From contig JBAWYD010000029.1 in the NCBI GenBank assembly GCA_037143735.1, positions 1-22,480 of the forward strand: 22,480 bases of DNA. Direction: 5' to 3'. Source of the stretch: JAPLJQ01 sp037143735. GTDB taxonomy: Bacteria; Desulfobacterota; Syntrophia; Syntrophales; UBA2185. Position numbers and translations under genes: made by a program. The notes beneath the pieces were generated by a model. That model had not been told where the DNA came from. It saw nothing but the letters and a program-made list of their open reading frames with translations, and searched no databases. How positions within the stretch are numbered: the stretch's first letter is position 1; every line of letters starts with the position of its first letter. Positions 1 to 7,268 of the stretch are shown here, piece after piece.

Positions 1-1340
1 GGTGAAAAGTGAACGCCACATTCTGCCAACTCAGCGAAGTTGGTCTCGTTTGTGCCGGTTGTTAGAAACTTGTCGGCGTCCTGTGATGCCATCCACACCG
101 GAAATCCCCATGACCGACCTTGACGAGCAAGAGAACTGAGCAGACCGGCCTTGCTTTCTTTCGGCAAGAGCAGGTGGGCTTCATCAACAAACAGTACCAT
201 TTTGAGGGGTTGGATATCGTTCTTAACTGCCAGTTGCTGGCTCAGTTTTTTAATCAGGAAATTGAGAATGAGGGCAACGGCCAATGCCTTCGTTTCGCTG
301 TCATTTCCGAAATCCTTGAAGTCGATAACCATCGAGTTGCTCAGCCACTCTTCCGGACTGATAGCTGTCTGTGCACTCGCAAACAGGTTAAACCGCTCAA
401 TTTTCTGGATAATCGCGAGATCGACGCCATTCGCTCCACTATACTCCAACTCTTGGGAAAGTGATGGAAAATCTGGTACGACAAGTCGCTGGTAAGCATC
501 ACAGATATTCCGTTCTTGCTTGGCACCCAGTTGCGGCGCAAAACACCGGATCAGGCTGGCTATCTCGTAAGCAATCTGCGCGTTTTGCGTCGGGTTGACA
601 TGCCTATATAACGGATTGATCGGCAAGGTCTGCTGAATGAGTCGGACGTATCTCGATCCGGTCTGTTCCAGAAACCGTGTACGGTTTTTTCGCTGTTCAG
701 CGTTGTTCGGGTCATCTTCCAGTTCGCCTTTCATATCAAAGAACACAAAGCGGACGCCGAAGTTCGAAAGTTGCGCCAACAAGTCGAGTGCGAGCTGACT
801 CTTGCCAGTCCCAGGTTGTCCTGAGATAACGAGCAGGCCGTTATTGGTGCCGGGGCCATTTACCGACCATTCGGGTGCATCCGTTAAAACCTTGAGCTTA
901 ACTTCAGTTTTAACCACAGGTAAAATCGGCACTGACGGCTTCAGTCTGCCGGTAAACCCCAAATCATCGCCGGTAAGCTTTAGTAATGCAGAAACAAAAT
1001 GGGTTTGGTCGTTGCCGGATTCAGCCCATATCTGCCGGAGACGTTGGCATCCATACTCGAAATGCCGACGAAATTCCTGGCGGTAGCCTCCTTCATCAAG
1101 GCTACGCCCAGTGCGATGATTTAATGCCGTATGGACCAAATCGCGCAGCTCGTCGCCGACAACCTGCTCATCGTTCAAGGTGACGCCTTTGGCATCCTTC
1201 GGCTTGAATTCAGTTGGCACTCCTTCACCTAAGGCCAGAAAGAGCGCCGCCCGTCCTATAATCGCCTGGTTACGCGCACCGACTCTCGTAAAGATGTTCT
1301 CTATGAACTCACGAGCATCGCTACTTGTTTCAAATTTCAT
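1..1340 (-). CDS. dndE: DndE fused to a HerA/FtsK-like ATPase (partial, runs off left edge)
   Basis: The reading frame is open from the ATG at 1340 to the window edge, giving 446 residues with no stop. Residues ~15-105 resemble DndE, the small nicked-DNA-binding subunit of the DNA phosphorothioation complex: RNQAIIGRAALFLALGEG, then a helix-rich part ending in a GGYRQEFRRHFEYGCQRL-type segment. A P-loop ATPase follows, with Walker A GQPGTGKS at ~174-181 and Walker B VLFVDEAH at ~382-389, in the style of HerA/DUF87 translocases. Stand-alone DndE is only ~110-130 residues, so this is a fusion; fused DndE-ATPase proteins are, to my knowledge, known from other Dnd loci. The start lies 14 nt after the dndD stop with a GTGAG-like ribosome site. 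It probably acts in the cytoplasm with DndC and DndD to insert sulfur into the DNA backbone. The missing C-terminus is outside the window. Confidence 0.8.
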   Translation of the reverse strand, partial: MKFETSSDAREFIENIFTRVGARNQAIIGRAALFLALGEGVPTEFKPKDAKGVTLNDEQVVGDELRDLVHTALNHRTGRSLDEGGYRQEFRRHFEYGCQRLRQIWAESGNDQTHFVSALLKLTGDDLGFTGRLKPSVPILPVVKTEVKLKVLTDAPEWSVNGPGTNNGLLVISGQPGTGKSQLALDLLAQLSNFGVRFVFFDMKGELEDDPNNAEQRKNRTRFLEQTGSRYVRLIQQTLPINPLYRHVNPTQNAQIAYEIASLIRCFAPQLGAKQERNICDAYQRLVVPDFPSLSQELEYSGANGVDLAIIQKIERFNLFASAQTAISPEEWLSNSMVIDFKDFGNDSETKALAVALILNFLIKKLSQQLAVKNDIQPLKMVLFVDEAHLLLPKESKAGLLSSLARQGRSWGFPVWMASQDADKFLTTGTNETNFAELAECGVHFS

Positions 1341-1354
1341 ATGATTTTCTCACT

Positions 1355-2359
1355 TTAAAGATCATGACCGAAATAATCGCCAGTAACTCGGACCTCATAG
1401 TCTGCGCCGTCCGGTCTGCCGTGTGGATGTAAGGTGTACACACGTGCCAGTCGGTTTTTGATTCTGTCAAACAATGGACCTTCGGGATCAACTTCGGAAT
1501 TAGTGGTAAGTATGACAGACTGATGTCCGTGAAGATAAAGTTGGTCAAGTACATTGGCGCGGACCTCCTTGTCGAGACGAGCCAACGGTGTATCCACAAC
1601 CAGTGGCGGTACAAGCTTGGCCAGTCGTCGTAACGCTTCGTAGAACGCCAGCATGCGGACCTGTCGTTGGCCGGCGGATGTATTTGTTTCTTCCCAGGTC
1701 ACGCGCTTTCCATCCCGGCGGATTAGCCAGCATTGCCAGTGATCGTCAAACTCCATTCCGGCAAACTCACGCTGCCGTTCGGTAATGTCGATCCATAAAT
1801 CACCAACGTGTTCAGAAATCCGTTTGCGCAATTGGATAGCTGCACGGCTGCGGATTTCACCTGCTGCCTCGCGGTATCTTGCCGCCAACGCCGCCAAGCT
1901 TTCGCCTCTCTGAGCCTTCTCTACAATCTCACGCTGATTTGTTTCTTGGCGCTTGGTCTCCCCTATATCGGTTTCTAAGCGAGCAATCTCACCCGCCAAC
2001 TCTGCGAGTCTCTTGGTTATTTGCTCGCTTTTGGCTATGAGTTCACCTCGCTTCTGATGCAATTCAGTACCCCGTTTGAACGCGATGGTGCTGTGCTGCA
2101 TCGTCTTTAGTTTCTGGTCGAGTTCCCGTAACTCAGAATCCATCCGCTCAATGCTCACGCACATATCACCTAAATCACGTATTGAACCAGATGGCGTGGC
2201 GAGCCGTTGCCGGACTTGGGCGCTGATATCGCCGCGGTCGGTCGCAAAAACGCAGTCAGGAATGTCCTCTGGCGGTGGGTGAAAAAGACGGTGCAGGGCA
2301 TTTTCCAGCCTGCTCATAAAAAAAGACTCCACGTCAGGCTGATACCATTTTGCATTCAA
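1355..2359 (-). pseudogene. dndD: DndD remnant: C-terminal half of the SMC/ABC-type ATPase, N-terminal half lost
   Basis: DndD is an SMC-like ATPase of ~650-680 residues that works with DndC and DndE in DNA phosphorothioation. Only ~330 residues remain here: a coiled coil (about residues 70-190 of the open frame, rich in E, K, R and L heptads), the ABC signature TSAGQRQ, Walker B PPLVVDTPLARLD, and a switch-like segment SVILTTNSEVD. The N-terminal lobe with Walker A is absent from the window. The open frame begins inside the right-hand inverted repeat (minus-strand sense) of an inserted element at 2342-2465, so its first residues (MNAKWYQ) come from the element. Nothing between the element and the preceding nuclease gene (2466-2640) encodes the missing lobe. 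Without Walker A it should not bind ATP normally, so I call it a pseudogene. A truncated product could still be made. Confidence 0.8.
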
Positions 2360-2465
2360 ATGGATACCGAGGCGGCAAGGAGGAGGCTCCGCAGACGTAT
2401 TACTAATACGTTGAGGAAGCTGACAACACGGCCAACAAAGGTAGGCGTTGAATGCAAATTGGTAT
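2342..2465. mobile_element. 124-bp MITE-like element with 18-bp terminal inverted repeats
   Basis: The left end ATACCATTTTGCATTCAA (2342-2359) is the reverse complement of the right end TTGAATGCAAATTGGTAT (2448-2465) except at one position. Inside is a perfect 7-bp hairpin around 2396-2410 (CGTATTA, one base, TAATACG). There is no transposase frame, so it would be non-autonomous. I see no convincing target-site duplication next to the ends, which fits later deletion on one side. It sits exactly where the dndD reading frame is broken. Whether it belongs to a known family cannot be settled from this single copy. Confidence 0.75.
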
Positions 2466-2526
2466 GAAGTGCGTAATCCTCTGGGACTTTACCGAAGACG
2501 TCGTCTTTGACTTGCGGGATCTTCAT
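2356..2526 (-). other. Small open frame spanning the element and its flank, probably non-genic
   Basis: An ATG at 2526 opens a 56-residue frame. Its first ~22 residues (beginning MKIPQVKDDVFGKVPEDY) come from flanking DNA and the rest from the inserted element. No ribosome site is visible upstream. The first part does not look like the DndD N-terminus. It could be the 5' scrap of another gene cut by the same rearrangement. I do not recognise it and do not propose a product. Confidence 0.25.
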
Positions 2527-2640
2527 TTTAACGTTTGATTTGATGAAGGAGTAAACACACTAACGGGTGTCGGATGGACTCGTCAACTCACAGGCTACGA
2601 GAAAGCCATGAAGTCATTAAAAGGAGTGCTGAATCAGCTA

Positions 2641-3549
2641 TTAGCTCGGGAAGCCGTGTCTCTTGCGATGCCAGTCGAGATAGGTGTATTCCGGCCAATA
2701 CTTCGGATCGCTGGGCAAAAAAATCCTTCGCCCCTCGAAATCCGCGAGGCGTTGCCCAGGTGCCCCATCTTCACTGAATTTTTCCCTGTTTAGTAGTACT
2801 TGGTAATCATCGTTCAATGACCAAAGACCGCGATCAAACTGCCAGTGGGCGTTTTTCGAAAGCGCTAACCCGTTGCGAGGGTCATTGCTGCGGGAATCAC
2901 TGAATGCATGAATATGTGCCGCATCAACAATGCTCCCCATATCCAAGGTTGTTAACCGGTAACCCGTAAGAGCGCAAGTGTGTTTGTAGGCGAGAACGAC
3001 TACCTCAATGCGAAAGCGAGCATCTCGCCCCATTTGAATGCTCGCTCTGTAATGTTCTTCGTATTCCCTGACTTCAGGCACCGTCGGTTTGATTTTAAGC
3101 ATGCTGAAGAGTGCCGCTCTTTCTTCAGGAAGAAAATAGGGTTCAGTTTCAATTAGTATTCTCCGTGCCCGATCACGAAATTTATTATCAGCAAGACAGT
3201 CGAGGAAACTTGGGTCAATAATGATCATTGTGGTCAGTTTCTTATCTGGTGAAATTTTACCTTCTGCCGTCAAAGGCTGCCACATTCCAGATGAACCAAG
3301 GTGATGGAACGGTAATCTCACGTCCGGAGCCTGCTTGCGACGCTTGGCTACAACTGACCAAAACGCGCTGAACCTGAATGCAAGATCAGGAGAAAGAGTA
3401 ACTTCGCGTTTCATGATTTCTCCCTTATCAGCCATTTCCATGATGACCAGTAAGAGAAGCGGCTTATGGGGCGCGGGATTACCCCTTGCACGGTCAATCC
3501 GTAGCGTCGCAAGTTGGTTTAACCAATATTTTTGATCTTTGACTATCAT
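2641..3549 (-). CDS. SBD-HNH endonuclease, likely phosphorothioate-dependent (ScoMcrA/SprMcrA type)
   Basis: A 302-residue protein starting at the ATG at 3549, one base after the dndC stop, which suggests translational coupling. A longer frame opens at 3738 but would lie inside dndC, so I reject that start. The N-terminal half (residues ~10-100) resembles the sulfur-binding domain that reads phosphorothioate DNA: PHKPLLLL at ~27-34 and a PFHHLGSSGMWQP segment at ~80-92. The C-terminal half is an HNH nuclease: CALTG at 192, AAHIHAF with H212 and H214, N226 in RNGLAL, and H235 in NAHWQFDRG. Known relatives (ScoMcrA, SprMcrA) cut phosphorothioated DNA. Such an enzyme inside a dnd operon would be toxic if modification worked, unless it is used as a self/non-self gate as in Ssp systems. 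The fold call is strong; the SBD call rests on pattern only. Confidence 0.78.
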   Translation of the reverse strand: MIVKDQKYWLNQLATLRIDRARGNPAPHKPLLLLVIMEMADKGEIMKREVTLSPDLAFRFSAFWSVVAKRRKQAPDVRLPFHHLGSSGMWQPLTAEGKISPDKKLTTMIIIDPSFLDCLADNKFRDRARRILIETEPYFLPEERAALFSMLKIKPTVPEVREYEEHYRASIQMGRDARFRIEVVVLAYKHTCALTGYRLTTLDMGSIVDAAHIHAFSDSRSNDPRNGLALSKNAHWQFDRGLWSLNDDYQVLLNREKFSEDGAPGQRLADFEGRRIFLPSDPKYWPEYTYLDWHRKRHGFPS

Positions 3550-3550
3550 G

Positions 3551-4954
3551 TCAATGGATATGGGGTTTTTCTTCCAGATGGGTGGCGTTGTACAGATCAT
3601 CCTTGAGGATGTTAAGAAGGTCGTCAGGCAAGCCGTGAGCACGGTGGCTTTCGCTATATTCTTCCACTTTGGCGAGCATGCGGCGCAACGTGTCTGCACG
3701 GATGCAAAGTTCTTGGGTAACTTCTTCTTCCATTTCACGAAGGCGGTTCAGTTCATTGAGATCGTTGTTCACGACGATACCTCGCTGTTTGTTGAGGATA
3801 CGGGATACACCCCGACCGTCATCGGGGTTCCGTGCCGCTTTCCACAACTGTTGGACTAAAAGGAGCTCTTCGGACGTAATAAGCATCATGCTGGTTTCTT
3901 CCTGTAACTTGAGCAGGCGTTTCAGGAGTTCGCGGCGGCCTTTGATGAGAAGTGGCCCCGGACCTTCGTTGCCATTCATGCGGCGGTTGTCTCTCCAACC
4001 GTTGTCCGGGTTACGAAATTCCAGGAGGGTTTCACGGAACTCGATAAGATGTTCCATCCGTTCATCACCGGCGGCAAGCAGGCCTTCGCCGGCCTTGTCC
4101 CGTTCGACGACGGTGCAGGTCCAGCAGCCAAAGCGGGAGTGGCCGCAGGCAGGGGTGCTGGTGTCAATCTGAATAGGGCATTCGCCATTGGAAGCGTTCG
4201 CGTAAAGCTTATAGAGTATACGATTGTCGCTACCCCAGGGGTTCGGTTTTTGCAGTAAGTATGCCCATACTTCCTCAGTAGTGAGGAATTCAATAGGATT
4301 GGACACCCAGACACGCGGCAGATCAGGGTGACGAAGTAAACCATTGCGTGACTCGCGACCTGCCATGGTTTGTGCCCGCGTGGAACTTTCCGCCCGACGT
4401 GCCCCCAGGTGCAAGATCGCCTCGCCCCAATGGCCGAGCCGCTGATTCACAAAAACTGTCACGGGGTCAATTTTCAGGCGTTGCGTGCACCAGCGGAAGG
4501 TGCGGTTGGGAGGAGGATAGCCCCGTCCGATGATATTCACCCAAAACGATTGTTCCGGTGGCGGCTTGAGTAGATTGACTTCGATATTGAGCCCACCGTG
4601 CTGGGAGAACTTACGCATCCGTGACAACGTGCCTTCAACTATTTCGGCAATGGCGGGGATTTCCACGCGTGTATCAGTACAGAGGACAGATATTGGCTTT
4701 TTCCGTTGGGAGGGAGGGACTGTCAGGACGGTGTCAAAAATCAGCGATGCAAGCATGGTACTATCCTTGCCGCCACTGAACCCTACGAGCCACGGGCGGT
4801 CATCCGCTTCATAGAGCTGAGCGAGAGAAACTATAATATCTCTGTAAGAATTATCTGCCATGCGAACCATGCGCTGATGGATATCTATCCAGTTAAGATG
4901 CCTTTTGGCCCACGATGAATTGTTCCGTATTTTCTTTACTTCCGGTGAAGTCAC
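3551..4954 (-). CDS. dndC: DNA phosphorothioation sulfurtransferase DndC (PAPS reductase family)
   Basis: A 467-residue protein, normal in size for DndC. The PP-loop ATP-pyrophosphatase motif SGGKDST is at residues 60-66. Four cysteines suited to a 4Fe-4S cluster are visible: C156 in FRWCTQ, C270, and C277/C280 in CGHSRFGCWTC. DndC activates the DNA backbone and, with a cysteine desulfurase (DndA or IscS), supplies sulfur. The start given is a GTG at 4954 without a clear ribosome site. ATG codons at residues 29 or 32 would place the PP-loop ~30 residues in, as in many relatives, and are credible alternatives. It is the first gene of the leftward dnd set. No dndB or dndA is present upstream; the neighbour at 5059 is an unrelated metabolic gene, so this is the island edge. 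Confidence 0.9.
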   Translation of the reverse strand: MTSPEVKKIRNNSSWAKRHLNWIDIHQRMVRMADNSYRDIIVSLAQLYEADDRPWLVGFSGGKDSTMLASLIFDTVLTVPPSQRKKPISVLCTDTRVEIPAIAEIVEGTLSRMRKFSQHGGLNIEVNLLKPPPEQSFWVNIIGRGYPPPNRTFRWCTQRLKIDPVTVFVNQRLGHWGEAILHLGARRAESSTRAQTMAGRESRNGLLRHPDLPRVWVSNPIEFLTTEEVWAYLLQKPNPWGSDNRILYKLYANASNGECPIQIDTSTPACGHSRFGCWTCTVVERDKAGEGLLAAGDERMEHLIEFRETLLEFRNPDNGWRDNRRMNGNEGPGPLLIKGRRELLKRLLKLQEETSMMLITSEELLLVQQLWKAARNPDDGRGVSRILNKQRGIVVNNDLNELNRLREMEEEVTQELCIRADTLRRMLAKVEEYSESHRAHGLPDDLLNILKDDLYNATHLEEKPHIH

Positions 4955-5058
4955 ATGTCAAGAAGAATGGATAGTTGTCGGTATGGAAAATAAATTGACC
5001 GCCTCTCCCATTTCGCCGCGTAAAGTGAGTTAATTTATTGTTATCATTTCAGGAAAAT

Positions 5059-6144
5059 CTATTTATACGCAGTGAAATCTACGCCTCGCAACCGTCCCCG
5101 TTCCTCAAGCCAAACATCATCATTGAAAGGTGGAGATACTGATTGCTCCGGGTTTTTATGAACCAGTTGGATGGCTCCCACGGGACACGTGGTTATGCAA
5201 AGGCCGCAACCGATGCACCTGTCCTGAATGATCTTGCATGATTCTTCTTTTTCTTCAATAGCGCCAACCTGACAGCGCTCATTTGCACAAACGCCGCAAC
5301 CGATACATACCTCTGAATCAATCTCGGCGTAATAATGTGAATTGATGACCATTGAGGCGGGAATGCCAAATTCATTGATAGCCCTGAGAACGCCGCAGCA
5401 ACATTTGCAACAGTTGCAGATATAAATCTGCCCGACCTGGACATTGCCGGTAAGGTGTACCAGACCCTCTTCCTCGGCCTTGCGCAGTAATACATAGGCC
5501 TCATCTTTTGAAATTATAGTTCCAAGGGGGGATTTATCGAACACGCCGGGTATCGGCGCAACAGCCAGACAGACTCCTACAGGTCTGTTACAGGGATTGT
5601 CGAGAAGCCCTCGTTCCTTTTTACAGATGCACTCATTCACAAGAAAAGCTTGACCATTTTCGATAATCGTTGAAACCTTTTCATAAGGCAGGGCTTCCTG
5701 TTGCAAAGTTATATTTTCTTCTATCGGCAGCACTTGCATCAGTTGCGGCGATTTTGAAAAGAATTGCCTTGCATAGACAGGTGCATATTCATCACTCAAT
5801 TCTGCAAACTCCCTGTCTATCCGGCCAAGCTGAAACTCATAGATTCCAAATACCCAGGGCAGCATCTTGAAAAATCGCGTTTCGCCCAGCTTAATCATAA
5901 AAAGCTGTCCCATTTCCCCCATGGAAATTAGCCTGTCTTCCAGACCTTCCAAGTGTCGCCCGGTGCGCTTGGCGATTTCTTCAACTGTCTCAAATGTCAA
6001 CCTCATGTCACAAAAAAGGTCGGCCTGTTCAAGGGTAAAAATCTTTTTCAGCAGTCTGATTTCCACGCCTCCTTCGGTTGAAGGAAAGCCATTTGGCAGG
6101 GTATCAAGCACTTTGGATAATTTGTAATAGCCGTCATCATTCAT
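5059..6144 (-). CDS. Cys-rich 4Fe-4S protein with winged-helix-like N-terminus and two ferredoxin clusters
   Basis: A 361-residue protein. The start at 6144 (MNDDGYYK) overlaps the end of the kinase gene by 8 nt and has AGGA seven bases upstream; the frame opens earlier but those codons lie inside the kinase gene. Residues ~35-85 look like a small winged helix. A first Cys group is at 172-192 (ECICKKERG, then C185 and C192). A remarkable CNCCKCCC run is at 243-250. Two ferredoxin motifs follow: CIGCGVCANERC at 280-291 and CIGCGLCITTCP at 310-321. It is presumably a cytoplasmic electron carrier or redox sensor. Similar proteins are common in sulfate reducers and syntrophs, but I know of no proven reaction. 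There is no signal peptide. Confidence 0.8.
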   Translation of the reverse strand: MNDDGYYKLSKVLDTLPNGFPSTEGGVEIRLLKKIFTLEQADLFCDMRLTFETVEEIAKRTGRHLEGLEDRLISMGEMGQLFMIKLGETRFFKMLPWVFGIYEFQLGRIDREFAELSDEYAPVYARQFFSKSPQLMQVLPIEENITLQQEALPYEKVSTIIENGQAFLVNECICKKERGLLDNPCNRPVGVCLAVAPIPGVFDKSPLGTIISKDEAYVLLRKAEEEGLVHLTGNVQVGQIYICNCCKCCCGVLRAINEFGIPASMVINSHYYAEIDSEVCIGCGVCANERCQVGAIEEKEESCKIIQDRCIGCGLCITTCPVGAIQLVHKNPEQSVSPPFNDDVWLEERGRLRGVDFTAYK

Positions 6145-7066
6145 AAGCGATCCTGTTAAACCTCTCGTTAAATTCTTCGGGGCTGAAAGTGTATTCCTGA
6201 GTACCATAACACTCCACGGCAAAGGAGGCGCATACACTGCCCATCTTTGCAGACTGTTCGACGTCCATTCCCCGCACCAGACCGGTGATCAATCCGCCTC
6301 TGTACGAATCTCCGGCGCCTGTCGGATCATCAACTTTCTTTGGCTTGACGGCGGGAATGTTTATTTCCCCGGCTAATGTCAAGATTTGAGATCCGCGCTC
6401 TCCCAGGGTGACAATGATTGTCGTGGCCTTTTTGATTAAACTTTCTCTGCTTAACCCTGTTTTATTCATGATCATATCAAGCTCATAGTCATTGGAAATC
6501 AATATCCGGCACCCATCAATAGCCTCTACAAGGTTTTTCGCATCCAGCACGGGCAATGATTGCCCAGGGTCAAAAATATAACCTATCCCCCTGGACTTAC
6601 AAAGGCGCGGGTAGTTCACCATATCATCAAGATTACCGGGAGAAATGATAAGTAGCGTCTCATCAGGATCGAGTTTTTGGAAGTCAAGGCCGGAAGAAAA
6701 TTTCATAGCCCCCGGGTTAAATCCGGTGATCTGGTTGTCAGCCTTGTCTGTGGTTATGTAAGCGCAGGCAGTGAATTCATCTTCCATAATTTTGATCTCT
6801 TCGGTAGATATCCCGATCTTCAACAGCCATTCGATGTACCGGTGATAATCATGGCCGATCGTAGCGGAAATAAGGGGTTTTTCTCCCATCAGGGTGAGGG
6901 AGTAGGCAATATTGCCTGCTGTACCGCCGTATTTTTCCTTCATGCCGTTCACCTGGAAGCAGACGTTTAAAACATGAATCTTGTCGGGAAGGATATGATC
7001 CGAGAAATATCCCGGAAAATCCATAATTCTGTCATAGGCCAGCGACCCGGAAACAATAATATTCAT
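6137..7066 (-). CDS. PfkB/ribokinase-family kinase, adenosine kinase-like
   Basis: A 309-residue protein of normal PfkB-family length. It phosphorylates a nucleoside or sugar hydroxyl with ATP. Visible signatures are an N-terminal substrate loop with YGGTAGNIAYSL at ~45-56 and the C-terminal DPTGAGDSYRGG at ~247-258, where the Asp of GAGD is the catalytic base. Overall resemblance is closest to the bacterial adenosine kinase-like branch, but substrate cannot be fixed by eye. The chosen start is the ATG at 7066; a TTG at 7087 is possible because GAAAGG lies just after it, slightly far (13 nt) from the ATG. It is first in a two-gene leftward unit driven by the promoter at 7112-7139. Confidence 0.85.
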   Translation of the reverse strand: MNIIVSGSLAYDRIMDFPGYFSDHILPDKIHVLNVCFQVNGMKEKYGGTAGNIAYSLTLMGEKPLISATIGHDYHRYIEWLLKIGISTEEIKIMEDEFTACAYITTDKADNQITGFNPGAMKFSSGLDFQKLDPDETLLIISPGNLDDMVNYPRLCKSRGIGYIFDPGQSLPVLDAKNLVEAIDGCRILISNDYELDMIMNKTGLSRESLIKKATTIIVTLGERGSQILTLAGEINIPAVKPKKVDDPTGAGDSYRGGLITGLVRGMDVEQSAKMGSVCASFAVECYGTQEYTFSPEEFNERFNRIAYE

Positions 7067-7111
7067 ATGATTACATGGACCTTTCAAAGTAATTTAAATC
7101 ACCATGATAGG

Positions 7112-7139
7112 ATTACAGGATGTGGTCTTTAACTGTCAA
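7112..7139 (-). promoter_or_regulatory. Sigma-70 promoter for the PfkB kinase unit
   Basis: On the minus strand TTGACA (7139-7134) and TGTAAT (7117-7112) are separated by 16 bp. Transcription would start near 7105, leaving a ~40-nt leader before the ATG at 7066. Confidence 0.6.
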
Positions 7140-7169
7140 GCCATAACTTCGCCTTTTGGCGACGACTTT

Positions 7170-7195
7170 TTTCAGAGAAACATTTCAGAGAAACA
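7170..7195 (+). repeat. Perfect 13-bp tandem repeat upstream of the DUF362 promoter
   Basis: TTTCAGAGAAACA occurs twice back to back (7170-7182 and 7183-7195). It ends three bases before the -35 hexamer at 7199, so it could be a pair of activator or repressor sites or a slippage duplication. Confidence 0.7.
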
Positions 7196-7198
7196 ATA

Positions 7199-7227
7199 TT
7201 GACATAACAGACCGCCCCTCCTATAAT
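7199..7227 (+). promoter_or_regulatory. Consensus sigma-70 promoter for DUF362/helicase unit
   Basis: TTGACA (7199-7204), 17 bp, TATAAT (7222-7227): a perfect match to the consensus in both boxes and spacing. The start site should be near 7234, about 35 nt before the ATG at 7269. Confidence 0.85.
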
Positions 7228-7268
7228 CAAAGACATCAAAATTCCTATCATAGACGGGAGACGTTTTA

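Noticed and set aside
2466..2640. A missing DndD N-terminal part between the nuclease gene and the element
   Set aside because: Only 175 bp, no Walker A in any frame, and the one small frame there does not resemble DndD.
3550..3738. Upstream extension of the HNH nuclease frame to an ATG at 3738
   Set aside because: It lies wholly within dndC and its residues look like out-of-frame translation; the ATG at 3549 directly after the dndC stop fits the family start.
7150..7161. CGCC-TTTT-GGCG hairpin as a terminator
   Set aside because: Only four base pairs and the T-run begins six bases later; too weak and in a promoter region.
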